From assembly GCA_030248215.1 (NCBI GenBank), contig JASANG010000052.1, positions 186,001 to 250,000 of the forward strand: DNA of 64,000 bases, given 5' to 3'. The notes under the pieces were generated by a model. That model made no database searches, had not been told where the DNA came from, and saw only the letters and a list, made by a program, of their open reading frames with translations. The position numbers were made by a program, and so were the translations under genes. This DNA is from Enoplolaimus lenunculus (taxonomy: Eukaryota > Nematoda > Enoplea > Enoplida > Thoracostomopsidae). Shown one piece after another: positions 34,126 to 45,087 of the stretch (its first letter is position 1; each line of letters begins with the position of its first letter).

Positions 34126-35282
34126 GTTAATAAATGTAGGTTATCTGAAACCGTTTGTACCTGACCAGATTACAGAAATATTCGATCAATGAATTTTTAG
34201 CAATATCATCTAAACTTCACTGTAAATCACATGAACGCAAAGTATACGAATTAGTCGTCTTGTTATTTTTTTGCCTTGTCAATATTGTATTCATATCTGG
34301 TTTAAACAAGAACACACCGAAGTTGGAACCACAAATTTCTACTACAATTTGTTCCAGTCCTTCTATAATGTTAACGAGAAATTATCACACATTGCAATTT
34401 TAAAATTGCTGAAAACATCATTATACCACGTTTAAATGTTATAGAACAATTACATAGCTAGTAAATTTAAGCAGCCTAAAAATTAGCATATAAATTGACT
34501 GTTTAATTTGAAGCTTAGTCTATTAGCGGCTAAAGCCAATTTTACTAATGAGAGTTTTCTTGACACGCCGCAGAGTACAAATTTATAACAGATGGGTGAC
34601 CCCGGACTCAAACCGGAATCAAATGGAAGGCAACTCAGGGGCGGCGAGACAGGAGGGTCACGGGGCTGCAGCGCCGACCAATCCAAAACCTGGTGTATCT
34701 GGCAGACGCAGTGCGTTGTTCAGTAAGGGTTAATATTCTACAAATTATATTTTAAGAGCAATTCTTTTAGTCGTTTTTCTACGCCAGTACCCCGCGAGTC
34801 CATTACTTCTGATGAACTACAGTTGAAGGACTATTGAAAATGCCAGATTGAAGACGGGTTAAACTATGTTCGTTGAATATACTGACATGGGTTAATGGTT
34901 AACTTTCAAGTTTTGTTTACTTTTTAGATACAAAGTTGCCCGTCGATGGCTGGTTGAAAATTTTCTGGTGGGAGTGGGTTTAAAATTTCGCACAACTTGA
35001 GTCGTCTATTGAAAATGTTTCAATGTTCAAGAGTCCAAATATCGTGAAAGTCAGAGGAATATACGAGGGGAGCAACAGAGCAGATATATTCCCTACCCAA
35101 ATTTCTGGAGAAACAAGCAAAAACGCTTAGTTGTCTTTGGAGTGATTTTCTGATTCTTGACGCCAATAAATTGTCTTTTGATGTTATACCCTCCCGATGT
35201 TGAATTTTGGCTACGTCGCTGCGTCAAAGGCAAAAATGTGTTCGAACTAGTGATGTATTTAATACATTTTTGCAGCCATATT

Positions 35283-35363
35283 TGGCGTTTCAACGCTTCG
35301 GCTTCGGCTTAAGCTAAGGAATATGTTTAATCTACTGTTACGGCCCTAAAAGTAACATTGGCC
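35283..35363 (+). mobile_element. Family T fragment, right end
   Basis: Only the last 80 bases: GCTTCGGCTTAAGC, then TAATCTACTGTTACGGCCC and AGTAACATTGGCC. Confidence 0.75.
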
Positions 35364-35573
35364 AGAAAATGTATTCATGCATTGTGAGCTTCAATTGAAC
35401 ACTTTGTAATTTTCTGGTCGATAGGTTTGGCGCGGAGGTATTTTCCTAAAATCTTTCCCCTGAATCAAACACTATTGGCTCGACATCGAAGCTTACTTTA
35501 GTCGCTAAAATAGTGGAATTGAAAGAATTGATTTAAAGAATTCTAGGTTTCAAGAAAATTTTCCCTACCCTGT

Positions 35574-35819
35574 ATGGTAAGCTTGCATGCCCTGTCTGCT
35601 AAAAAGTTCTGGCTGGCTGTGTTAGACGGGTTTTACAGGCCTAACCTGACTGACAACATACACCGAACGACAACGTGGAAACCTCAACTCATTCAACTCT
35701 CTAGGGGTAATGTAGTTATTCACTTGCAGTCTGTTCGAGCAATTTTAATTCGCCCTAGTTGCAGTGACATACACGCTTCGCGTCTAATTGGTCTAAAAGT
35801 CTTATGCGTTTTCCTGTAG
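35574..35819 (+). pseudogene. Coding-like open frame of 81 codons, unidentified
   Basis: ATG-started frame to TAG; translation includes KKFWLAVLDGFYRPNLTDN and GNVVIHLQSVRAILIRPSC. The composition and evenness strongly suggest coding origin. It lies 150 bases upstream of 35973-36182, whose PGYTPG motif recurs at 14.5 kb. May be a gene piece or a fossil of an element. Not recognised. Confidence 0.4.
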
Positions 35820-35972
35820 CAGACAGTCTAACGATTTGCGCTTAAATTACATAGCTAATAGATTTTATTTAAGTTGAAGACTGGCAACTAAAGGATAATA
35901 TCGTTCAGATATAAGAGGCGTATACAATGGGAGCACACTAGACTAGTAATATCCTGACAATTAATATTAGGG

Positions 35973-36182
35973 GTGAACAAAATAGGTAATTTAAAAGTTT
36001 TTATAGTACCTTTTAAGTGGAATGATTTTCTTGCTACAGCGGTTCCCAAACATATCTCTTTACAACAAGTGTATGCCCTTCAAAAAAGTCCTGGTTATAC
36101 CCCTGGTGCTGATGAGCGAATGGGTGTGTCTCTTGAGCTTGATGGCGTTAGCATGACTAATCTTGAACGTGGACAAGCTTAA
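35973..36182 (+). pseudogene. Coding-like open frame with PGYTPG motif
   Basis: 69 codons to TAA without an ATG at the start. The translation includes VFIVPFKWNDFLATAVPKH and LQKSPGYTPGADERMGVSL. The SLQ-VY-PGYTPG-LER order is shared with 14443-14640. The lack of an ATG suggests an exon or a remnant. No family recognised. Confidence 0.4.
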
Positions 36183-36344
36183 ATTAAGAGTTTAGTTTGC
36201 AGATAATTGTTTATATCAGAACAAGTGTTAGTGGGAATTTCGAGAGTTCAAATATAAATAAGTACTCGCCAATTTTGGTATCACGACAATTCGTCACCCG
36301 ACAACTTATCCGAAATTTCATCGACTGTACAATTCGTTGCCCAT

Positions 36345-36425
36345 CATTAGGTATGCTTATGCTTAGGCTTAGACTCAGGATTACACTTAGGATTATGCTC
36401 AGGTGTATACATAGGCTTTAAGACT
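36345..36425 (+). repeat. CTTAGG-core fragment
   Basis: TATGCTTATGCTTAGGCTTA followed by diverged TTAGGAT/CAGG units; core of a family T relative without its ends. Confidence 0.45.
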
Positions 36426-37102
36426 CTGTTGGACGACAAGTTTACGAGGGACGAATTGTCGTAGATTTGCAAAATTACATGCAAAACTACAAGCCAATTT
36501 GCGCGAATGGTAATAATAACTAAGATAAACAAGCGCAAACATTCAGGACTTCTGTTCTGATTGAATTTCTAAACCGGAAACGAAACTTGAACTGGAATTA
36601 TTACCGGAACCGGAATTACGTTTTCAAAATGTGGTCAATGCCTGTACGTCCGCCAATGTCTGATGCAATGTACCACTGAATATCGGTCCCAATGTTGCTA
36701 TTTGATATTTAGAACACGTTTGTGCGATTACGTAATAAGGATTTTTCTGGTGCACAACTGATACAAATTTAAACGCGGGTCGGAACAATAGCTTAAACTA
36801 CAAACCCATGTCTCGGGAAAATATGTGAGAATTGTTAATGTCCAGTAATAAAACGAGTAACCAGCTGGTAATCAGTCTTGCAACTTTTTGACGTAAACAA
36901 TAGTAGCGTAGGGAAAGAATTAAGATAGTCTCTAAACCTTTTCCAATCGAACAAGCAAACATTAATATAGCACACTTTTGACATGATCGCAAATTTTTAA
37001 CAAACAACGAGACAGTACCATTCATGAAAACCATAGCAGTTTTCAGCGAAATATCTGAAATCACAAAACAATTGTAATCATAACTATATATACTATGTAT
37101 AC

Positions 37103-37170
37103 AGGGTTGACCCCACCGGAAAAAACCAACGAAAGATCGGGTTTGTACCGTTTTTTCGTTTTTTCTCCGA
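37103..37170 (+). repeat. CAGGGTTG-type element end
   Basis: ACAGGGTTGACCCCACCGGA, then AAAACCAACGAAAGATCGGG, like 22412-22450. The sequence continues into an A/T-rich palindrome (CGTTTTTTCGTTTTTTC). Partner end not found. Confidence 0.35.
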
Positions 37171-37670
37171 GGAGATGGAAATAACGAAAAAACGTTTTAT
37201 TATATATAACGCCAGTAAATTATACGCAAAATCGCGACAAAGCATCGCGGAAAACTGTGAGAAATTGGTTTTGCAAAAGAATAATTCTGACAATGATGCA
37301 CCTATTTGAATGAGTTCAAACACTGTTTCTGACAAATATTCTTTCAATTACCAAAACTTTTGGCCCATGTGTAGCTGGGGACCACACTATAATAATATAC
37401 CTAAGCCTATGCTTTAGTGTACTGGTATTAAGTCTGTAACTAAGCCTAGGCCTAAACCTAAGTCTGAGTAAAACAGTCTAATGCTTAAGCTTAATCTATT
37501 ATTTGTCTATACGTTTGGCAGTTGGCGGATAATTCTTGTATAACTTCATTATAAAATTATTTTTTTTCAAATCAGATGCCCAATTGCAGTATTAAATGTT
37601 TGAACACAATTTGAAAATGTATTCTTATACGCCGTGCAAAACGAACTTCAAAATTCTAAACGAACTCACA

Positions 37671-37815
37671 ATGCCGGAGTAGGCTAGGGTGGAGCCCAAT
37701 AAAATGCCGCCAGGGTGCCGACCCCTTGCGATGATCAAAGTATTTTTCAAGTTTTTTGGTTTAAAATCTTGCTTAGGATGGGGGCCCTCTTTGGGGTGGG
37801 GGGGGGCTCCATATG
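37671..37815 (+). repeat. Family P repeat copy
   Basis: ATGCCGGAGTAGGCTAGGGT start, GATCAAAGTATTTTTCAAG centre and a G-rich end GGGGTGGGGGGGGGCTCC. Confidence 0.55.
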
Positions 37816-38679
37816 ACGATCATGGTGGTGGCTGGTCCGACCCGGCGAAACTCCACTTAGATCACAGAGAGAATTTTGGTTGCCGAGACGGTTGCACCAA
37901 TGATTTAAAATATGCAATTTTTATGTTTCAACCATTTTCATTGCAGCGAAACCTTAGTTTAATATTAATAGAAATATTTTCAGTTCCACCTTACTAAAAG
38001 CCATGAGCCCTTAGCTTCGTACTGTCGTACGCTCGAGAGTTGATAGCAAAAGAATAATATTGTCTTTTTATCGAAAAAAAAGTTACGTTTTAGTATGCAA
38101 TCAAAAGTGACACAGGACTGCGTATAGCCTGCAGTGACAAACGCCACACAACAGATACGCCTTATAATTTACTATCATAAAACTGCCGTCCGACACACGC
38201 TTGCTGCTAGAATCCTTTCTTATTCAAACCCGAAGCAAAAATTTTCAAATTAAACTAAAAGCTTTGCGTATACACGATATTTTTCATTGCGTTTCAAAAC
38301 CTAATACCGGTACTACAAAAACCGCACCTATAACTGGCGGTTTGTGTGTGTGTGTGTTGTGTGCCGGCAAAATGTCGCGTGACGCGGTGTACATTTTGAA
38401 TTTTTCGCATGAATTAATAAACGTGACGTTTTGTTTGGTAAACGGAACCTCGTAGTGAAAGCGTGCCAAATACCTTGTGACAGTTGTATAAGTCTTTTTT
38501 ATGGTTTGTTTCTGGCTCAATTTTGTTTTTCTAACGCATATTTGTTAACTCTTAACTAAAAATTTTCTAAAACCTTTAGTGGTTCACTTTGGTTACGCCC
38601 TTGTGGCAATAAAAAATAAACAAAATATAACCTAAACAAAGCGCTGGGTTTGCGGTCAAAGTAGTTTTTGAAGACATCG

Positions 38680-38858
38680 CGAGCCCGTGGCCAGTAGGTG
38701 GCGAGGCCGGGCTAAGCCCTCCAGAAAAATTTCAACCCATCCCATCCCGTTATAAAACATTAAACCCCGTTTTGTAAACCAATTAAAATTCCTACAACCT
38801 CCGCCGGAGATCCAAGCTTACCTATCTAGCAAGCTGACCGAGCTACGGAGTGTGTGGT
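38680..38858. mobile_element. Family G MITE copy, diverged
   Basis: GAGCCCGTGGCCAGTAGGTG at the left and ATCTAGCAAGCTGACCGAGC at the right; the core is strongly changed. Confidence 0.45.
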
Positions 38859-38890
38859 GCGATGAGACCTTTTAAGTATTTTTGTCACCC

Positions 38891-39067
38891 ATGGACCCTG
38901 GAAAAGTGTTCGCCAGTCGGACACATTCTGAATTTTACAAATACTATTCACTAGTGATAAATGCTACTAGAATGAATTGGTCGCTAGAACACAAAAGGTT
39001 CCATACAAAGACGGCAACGTATGCTATTAAATCAATAAAACTACAATTTAATCATTTGATTGCATAA
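38891..39067 (+). CDS. Possible small gene or exon, unidentified
   Basis: ATG at 38891 opens 58 codons (MDPGKVFASRTHSEFYKYYS start) to TAA. Basic and polar, no signal peptide or membrane segment. It starts just after a family G copy. Could be real or chance. Confidence 0.25.
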   Translation: MDPGKVFASRTHSEFYKYYSLVINATRMNWSLEHKRFHTKTATYAIKSIKLQFNHLIA

Positions 39068-40200
39068 TTTTCACAAATTGAAATTTTTTTCTCTGCTCTT
39101 TTCAGTTGAACTTTTCAAATAAACTAAACTAAATCCATCTTTCCAGTTATCGATTAAACCACATATTTTCTGTTTAAATTGAAACCATTTAACGTTTTGA
39201 ATTCAATTTCGTCCCAACGCAGTCGGTTCAGTTCAATGATCATTCGACCTTTTATTTCAAAATAATTACTAAACTTAAAAATTTGCTAAACTATTTTTTA
39301 AAACAACAACTGAATATTGTGAAAAAGTCATTCTAAAGCACTTAAATTTTTTCAGAAAATCGCTTAAAATTCCATTAAATCCATGTGCTGCGGCATATTC
39401 TGAAACAAAACATAACAAATTGACAGAAGTTAAATTAAAAACTGCATCCGAAAGCCATAAACCTAAAAGTAAAATCCAACAAACTTGCTTCGGAACTCAT
39501 CGAGAGAATATTGGTCACAACTGAATTAAACGTTATTGGCCAATTTAATTCATAAATCTAGCCAGCATAGCCCTTGTTTTAACTAAATTACATCTTTATA
39601 ACTAAATTCATTCACAAGTATAACCACAACCGCACCCAAAACAAGACATTACATTCAGTGTTGCTTTTTATTGTCATTTTTGTTGTATTCAGTTACTTTT
39701 TTGCTTTTCATTTTTTATTATTATTGTTGTTACTATTATTATTGTAGTTGTTAATATATTCATGATGCAACGAGAAAAACATAGCGTAACTCTGCGGTCG
39801 CGGCAGCGGAAAATGATGAAAAACGTCTTTTACCGATTAGAGACCTGTACCAATTAACGGGGTAAACGGGGCGACACTCATTTTTCCAAATTCAATTTGT
39901 CATTTAAGGGACATTTTACCTCATTGTGCCATCGTTAATTATCTGCCAATTACGAACCAATGGTTTTAGTCTTTTTTGTGTTCCGGCTTTTGTCAAACGT
40001 TATCTCTACGCCCCTGCACGGGCCATAAACATATTTTCACTACTTAAAATCACGCATAAATATTAAATACACAGAGACACGCAAAGTGCAATGCAATTTA
40101 TTGCAAAAACCGCACTTAAACTGCACGCAGAAAGCACAGCGTGTGAATTGGTTTTAACGTTAACATTACAACAGTTTGCTGACATCAGCCGAGTTAAAGA
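39068..40200. other. AT-rich stretch, no gene seen
   Basis: Includes a (TTA/TTG)n-like run near 39715-39755. No exon borders stand out. Confidence 0.35.
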
Positions 40201-40384
40201 ATTGTAACATAGGCGGATCGAGGGGGGTCACTGGATGATTATGAGCCCCCGTCGTATGATTCTGGTGAGGTAAAGTTACAAGCATCGTTCATTCATTACT
40301 ATTTTCCTTGCATTTTATTCAGTATATACACGTTTGGAACTATACGGTTAGCACGATTGCGTTCAAAGATTTGTCCAATGTTCA

Positions 40385-40456
40385 GGACCCCACCGGGAAT
40401 CGAACCTCGGCCAACTGGCGCTCGAGTCAAGTATGCTTCCACTACACTATATGGTC
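40385..40456 (-). ncRNA. Degraded tRNA-like gene / SINE head
   Basis: On the - strand TAGTGTAGTGG (box A, as in Glu/Gly/Asp-type tRNAs) and AGGTTCGATTCCC (box B) are tRNA-spaced. The acceptor arms GACCATA and TGGGGTC pair at six of seven positions (one wobble); the anticodon stem does not pair. Probably a tRNA-derived SINE head or pseudogene. Confidence 0.55.
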
Positions 40457-41040
40457 ATCGAATAAACTTCTTTATGCGCACATGTATGGCAATCAGACTG
40501 GCATTTTCCGTAGGTCCAAGCCTGAGAATCCATAACATTTTTCAGGATCCACGCCTGATTATAGAATGTTGCGGTACAAAGTTTGTTAATATCCATAGAA
40601 ATAAAAGCTAAAACAATTTTCGTGAAAAATTACTTTGTTACATTGAAAGCCTGAATGTGGGGTTTCCTTTAAATTGAAAATTTGTCCAAGAAAGTTATAC
40701 GGGCTCTATTTTTAAACTCAGGCCTTATACACATAAGGAAAAGCGAGCGCTTAAGCAGTTTTTATAATTCTTATTCATACTTTTTATTTTAAGAGATTGT
40801 TTTTCAAAATATGCAACATAATGTCGGCAAAATTCGAAAAAAAATAAAATAATTGAAACATTACCAGACTAAAATTCAATAAGCTCTCGTATGAAACGTA
40901 ACCTTTCTGAAATTAAATCATGTTAAACGGTCAAGTAGCGGATCCAAGACTTTCCAGCGGACAGAAATACTTTTCTTGTTACAAAATTTTACAGTTTCAA
41001 AGTGCGTTTTTAGCAGATTGTTCGATAATTATAAATACTA

Positions 41041-41228
41041 GTCTGCCAGCTTTGCGCAGGTCGCAAAAGTTAGCGAACGCATAAAAATTTCCTTGCAAAT
41101 TATCTTTTCATAGAACAATCGCGTGTATTTCTTAAAAAATTATTGCAAACAAAAAGTAACGCTGGAAAGTTGCCAAGAATACGTATGTGGGGCGTTACAG
41201 CTTTAATATATTGATTGGTCAATTTGCG
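41041..41228 (+). repeat. Dispersed repeat, copy 2 of 2
   Basis: Partner of 25575-25745, sharing TCGCAAAAGTTAGCGA, CGCTGGAAAGTTGCC and AATACGTATGTGGGG. The match stops just before the exon-like stretch at 41263. Confidence 0.7.
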
Positions 41229-41262
41229 TTGAAGGTGCAAAAACGTTGAGTTCTTGTTGTAG

Positions 41263-41386
41263 CCTCGTAATAGCTTTCACCTATTTGGCTACAAAACACA
41301 TTGTCGAGATTACAGATGAACAATTTGCATCGCAAAACGTTCAACAGTTTAGGGCTTGGTGGGATACCGTGTCGTCTCCCCACTGA
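41263..41386 (+). CDS. Candidate terminal exon, unidentified
   Basis: The acceptor GAGTTCTTGTTGTAG is followed, one base in, by 40 codons and TGA: LVIAFTYLATKHIVEITDEQ, then QNVQQFRAWWDTVSSPH. The balanced, acidic-basic mixture is protein-like. No family recognised. Confidence 0.4.
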
Positions 41387-41951
41387 ATTTGTTACTGGCA
41401 GCGTCGGTTATGTGAACGTACGATCTTACAGTCTGGAGACCAATGGGTTGCTGTAGCATTGTTGTTTAAGTGCCCAGTAAACTTAAATTTTCTTCCCGCA
41501 AACCTTTCCGAAAAGCACAGTTGAGTGACTCTCGTTCAAAATACATTTATTCAGCTCAACAGAATGATTACAAAACCAGGAACGTAGCCATAGGGGCCCG
41601 GTTGGCTTAAGCCCTCCCCCCCATAAAACGTTTAAGCCCAGACTATTAGACGTCTAAAATCCTTCTATCATGGTTATTGTAGGTGGCTGTGCCACACTTA
41701 AACCTATTTCAAACTAAAAACTAAAACTAAAATAAAACCCTATATCAAAACCACACCTTAAGGGAGTCCCTGGCTCCACCTAGTCTCTCTTAGAACTTAA
41801 GTTAGGCTTAGGCGTTGCTACAAGCGTAGAAAATGTTAAAATCGATGCTATGGCGGCTGTGTCCGCAATGTCAAACTTACCTGGGCCCTGCGTGGCCGTA
41901 TAATGTGGTTGAATATTGTTTTATATCGTGTGGGCCTATGCTGCGAATAAC

Positions 41952-41970
41952 GACATAGCTAGGCTATGTC
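41952..41970. other. Perfect hairpin, 8-bp stem, TAG loop
   Basis: GACATAGC-TAG-GCTATGTC is a perfect inverted repeat with a 3-base spacer. First of a run of such hairpins to 42585. Confidence 0.8.
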
Positions 41971-41987
41971 AGCACCAAAATGGTGCT
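41971..41987. other. Perfect hairpin, 7-bp stem, AAA loop
   Basis: AGCACCA-AAA-TGGTGCT directly abuts the previous hairpin, again with a 3-base spacer. Confidence 0.8.
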
Positions 41988-42042
41988 TGATTAGTGAGTG
42001 TCTCCGGCGTGTTGTTGTTGTTGTTAGTACCGGATGTGTGGC

Positions 42043-42109
42043 TCTCGACCTCAACCGCATTGCGGACACCCAATTGTGGGTGTCGGCAAAAATGCAAATG
42101 AGGTCGAGA
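42043..42109. ncRNA. Branched hairpin structure, possible structured RNA
   Basis: An outer 11-bp perfect stem (TCTCGACCTCA with TGAGGTCGAGA) encloses a small hairpin CCGC-ATT-GCGG and a 7- to 8-bp hairpin GACACCC...GGGTGTC. Together they form a compact three-way-junction-like fold. No known RNA family is recognised and I see no Pol III terminator, so function is inference. Confidence 0.6.
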
Positions 42110-42364
42110 TGCCGATTTGGGTAGCCAGGACCGGAATCAGTAATCTACTTCTGACTAGTTGAAATCGGTGCGCGAATTTACAATTATCGGCTTGTGTATT
42201 TCTGCAGTTTTTACGGTGTTTATTGCGAACCTCTTGGAAAGTAGCGGACTTGGGTAAGTAAGGCTTAGTCGAATTCGGTTAAAAATTGTCACGGAGGCTG
42301 AAGGATGTGAAGGAAATTACGGCATTACGGATTTTATTGGTGTTGCGCAGGGCGCAGGATCTAC

Positions 42365-42381
42365 CCAGTATTGAATACTGG
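42365..42381. other. Perfect palindrome, 8-bp arms
   Basis: CCAGTATT-G-AATACTGG, arms separated by one base. A short GCGC-AGG-GCGC lies just upstream at 42345-42355. Confidence 0.75.
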
Positions 42382-42441
42382 TGTTATGTGCTAAAAAGGA
42401 ACTTGGGGTATTAAAGGAAACCTGGGAAAAAGTAGTCTAAT

Positions 42442-42585
42442 AAATCTAACGGGGTTAGATTTGTTATTCTACAACGGCTGGGCCAAATCTAACGGGGTTA
42501 GATTGGTCGGAAATTTGGTGTAACTCTAACGGGGTTAGAGTACACGGTTTAACGGGGTGTAATTCGAACGGGGTTAGAATTGCAC
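42442..42585. repeat. Array of four hairpins sharing CTAACGGGGTTAG core
   Basis: Four inverted repeats, each with loop GGG: 42443-42461 (AATCTAAC arms), 42486-42504 (AATCTAAC), 42523-42541 (ACTCTAAC) and 42557-42585 (13-position stem ending in CGAAC, one mismatch). Outer arm bases differ between units but both arms change together, so pairing is kept. Spacing is 37-43 bases. The loop-proximal AAC-GGG-GTT is constant. Confidence 0.85.
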
Positions 42586-42678
42586 GGATTCTGGAAAAAC
42601 GGCAAAAGTATTGGGTACGGTAAAGCCAGTGGCTGGATTAAATCAGATTCAGACGTCGGCTTTAAGGATTCCGGCTCG

Positions 42679-42894
42679 GGTTACCAGTTAAATTGCATAA
42701 CCTGTGATTTGTTGGCCTTAATTTTGGGTATTTTGTGTCCTACGGGTTGCGGGTACCAGTTAAATTGCATAACCTGTGATTTGCTGGCCTTAATTTTGGG
42801 TATTTTGTGTCCTACGGGTTGCGGGTACCAGTTAAATTGCATAACCTGTGATTTGCTGGCCTTAATTTTGGGTATTTTGTGTCATACGGGTTGC
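42679..42894 (+). repeat. 72-bp tandem repeat, three units
   Basis: Units at 42679, 42751 and 42823 start GGGTACCAGTTAAATTGCAT (first unit GGGTTACC) and are nearly identical. Because 72 is divisible by three, the frame 42580-42951 (123 codons) stays open and encodes three copies of YQLNCITCDLLALILGILCP. The frame begins within the hairpin array and has no known domain. The unit is hydrophobic with several cysteines. It may be only a minisatellite. Confidence 0.85.
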
Positions 42895-43107
42895 GGGTTG
42901 GGATTTATAATAAACATTTACCGGCCGCGTTTTACTAAATCAGAGCGATAAGCATACATCGAGGAAAGAACTATACAGGCGATACAGGATACAGGCTTAA
43001 GTTTAAATCACGAACTTCTCACAGTTATAATTGGCTACGGCCGAGTCAGAATATTTGTCAGATGCAAAGACGCTGTCGGTAGGCAATCGTCCCCAACAGG
43101 AATCAAA

Positions 43108-43200
43108 ATTTTGCATTAAAATTTAGTGCTAAAATTGCGTTTGGCTTCTCGCTCGTTCAACTCTTGAACTTTCACTATTATATAGCGCGACTGTCCCGCA
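43108..43200 (-). mobile_element. Family N fragment, inverted
   Basis: TTTAGTGCTAAAATTGCGTT, then TGGCTTCTCGCTCG, is the family body in reverse. It faces the + copy at 43333. Confidence 0.6.
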
Positions 43201-43332
43201 AGTGATCCTGTACAAATCTTTAAAACGTCATACAAAATTGTAAAAAATACGCCAAAACTATAACTCCAACTAATGTTTTCCATTATAAACGTTTCCTCTG
43301 CTACTCAAACGTATAAAACAAGACTAAAAGTG

Positions 43333-43475
43333 CGTCGGATCCAGAAATTTCTGATAGAGAGGGGCAGTGCGATATATAATACTGAAAAAAATGTCGCGAG
43401 CGAACCGAGCCAGAAGCCAAACACAATTTATAATATGAAATGTTAGCACAAAATTTGACTTTTATTCGCTGTTAG
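43333..43475 (+). mobile_element. Family N element copy
   Basis: GCGTCGGATCCAGAAATTTC start, then GCGAGCGAACCGAGCCAGAA and GCCAAACACAATTTATAATA. Confidence 0.7.
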
Positions 43476-44703
43476 CAAGTCTACGCCAGGATAGCTCTCG
43501 TTTAAAATTTGTCTGTGACAGTTTTACCGTGTATAGATTTCTTAATACTTGCAAAATACTGAAAAGCAATTTTACAATATAATACAGCTGACTCGGAGCA
43601 AACAAGAGTATTTTAAGAAGTATACACAACTTTTACAAACAAAACACAAAAACTACACTCTGTAGCCCTCTCTTGTTTTCCCCAAACCGCTCTCTCTCCC
43701 CCCCCCACGCCGTCCGGATAAGACGTATAGATAGCCGTGTATGAATAGTTTGTAGACAACACTAAATATACTTAGACGAGAAAGCAAGCGCAATTTAAAT
43801 AAGTAAAGTTTCAGAAATAAAATGTTTTAAATTTGAAACTTTGAAAAGTTAAAAAGAAAAACGGGCCGAAACAAAGAGCATCGGCACTCGCCCTACAGGC
43901 TCGACTTGGGTTCAGGCTTTGACTTTAGGTCAAGCTTTTGGAATAGGCTTGTCTAAGTCTAAGCTATTTGGGCCAAAGCCTAGCCTTAACCCTTCATCTG
44001 TACTAGAACCGGGCGTGCTCGCCATGAAAGTCAACTCAAAAGCAGTGAAGATAGTTTACAGGTTTGAGTAAAATTTAACTCGGGTAAAACGTTTATTAAG
44101 CTAATAGTTATTACTTATTACTATTTAAATAATTTTGTCAATAAATAAAAACGGAAAAAATTCTTAATTGAATTGTTAAGCAATGTTGGTTAGATTGCCG
44201 TAGAAACATGATTTTCATATTCGATTTTGACTAAATCGGCAATTTACCTTAAGCCAGAGGCTTTCCATAAAGGTTTTCGAATGCCAGATTAATCGATATG
44301 ACAAGAAAAAATTTACACTCGGCAGTCAGGGGGGAATGTATCCCGCACCTCCCCACCCCTGGATCCGCCCTAGAAACCACTACTATTATGAGCTGTAGTT
44401 CTGGTTATATACGGTGAGATAAATGACTCAACATGAAAAATGTGCATTTGTCGAAAACTTCGATCTTCCAACTTAATTCTGCTTTCTGACTCAAAACACA
44501 ACTGGACTTAAGTCAGAATGTCGACTTTACGTTGTATCTCTGAAACCCAGCCAATATGTATTGCAAATTGTCTTTGAAACCACGTTAAGCCTAGCAAAAC
44601 ATACATTTTTAGAAAATTGCAAGGCAATATATTCCTAGATTTTTTGCCTGTTGCGTACACTGGCGGTGAATTCAAGAAGGGCCACTCAGTCCAACAACCC
44701 AAT

Positions 44704-44834
44704 CACCGGGAAGTAAAACCAAAACTTTGTATTAAGATTTAGCACTAAAATTGACGTCGGTATACGCGAGCGTATTTAACTAAATACCCATATAGCGAAA
44801 TCTCCCCGCAAACAAATTTTGGAACCGCCACTGA
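44704..44834 (-). mobile_element. Family N copy, inverted
   Basis: AACTTTGTATTAAGATTTAG, then CACTAAAATTGAC, with GGAACCGCCACTGATC at the right; the family start in reverse. Confidence 0.6.
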
Positions 44835-45087
44835 TCACGCGTATCAGCTGTTCCGCCAGCGTCTCACGATTTAATTTTGTAAAAAAAAAAATAAAATTTC
44901 AATTTTGCAAACGATTTTGACGTTCAACAGTTTTCTAGTAAAAAATGACCATTTTTTTGTGTAAAAAACGAAAACTTTCTGTCGAATTTTTTTCGTTTTA
45001 CTTAAAATAAGAGAATCGTCGTGCGTGTAGTGTTTAAACGTCCAAGTATTTTTTAACACAATTAATGTTCAAAAAAATGTGTAAAAA

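Noticed and set aside
41885-41944. Minus-strand 60-base exon between GTTATTCGCAG and GTAAGT
   Set aside because: Splice sites look good but two frames are open, the piece abuts the hairpin run, and the acceptor lies inside a repeat-like context; evidence too thin to call.
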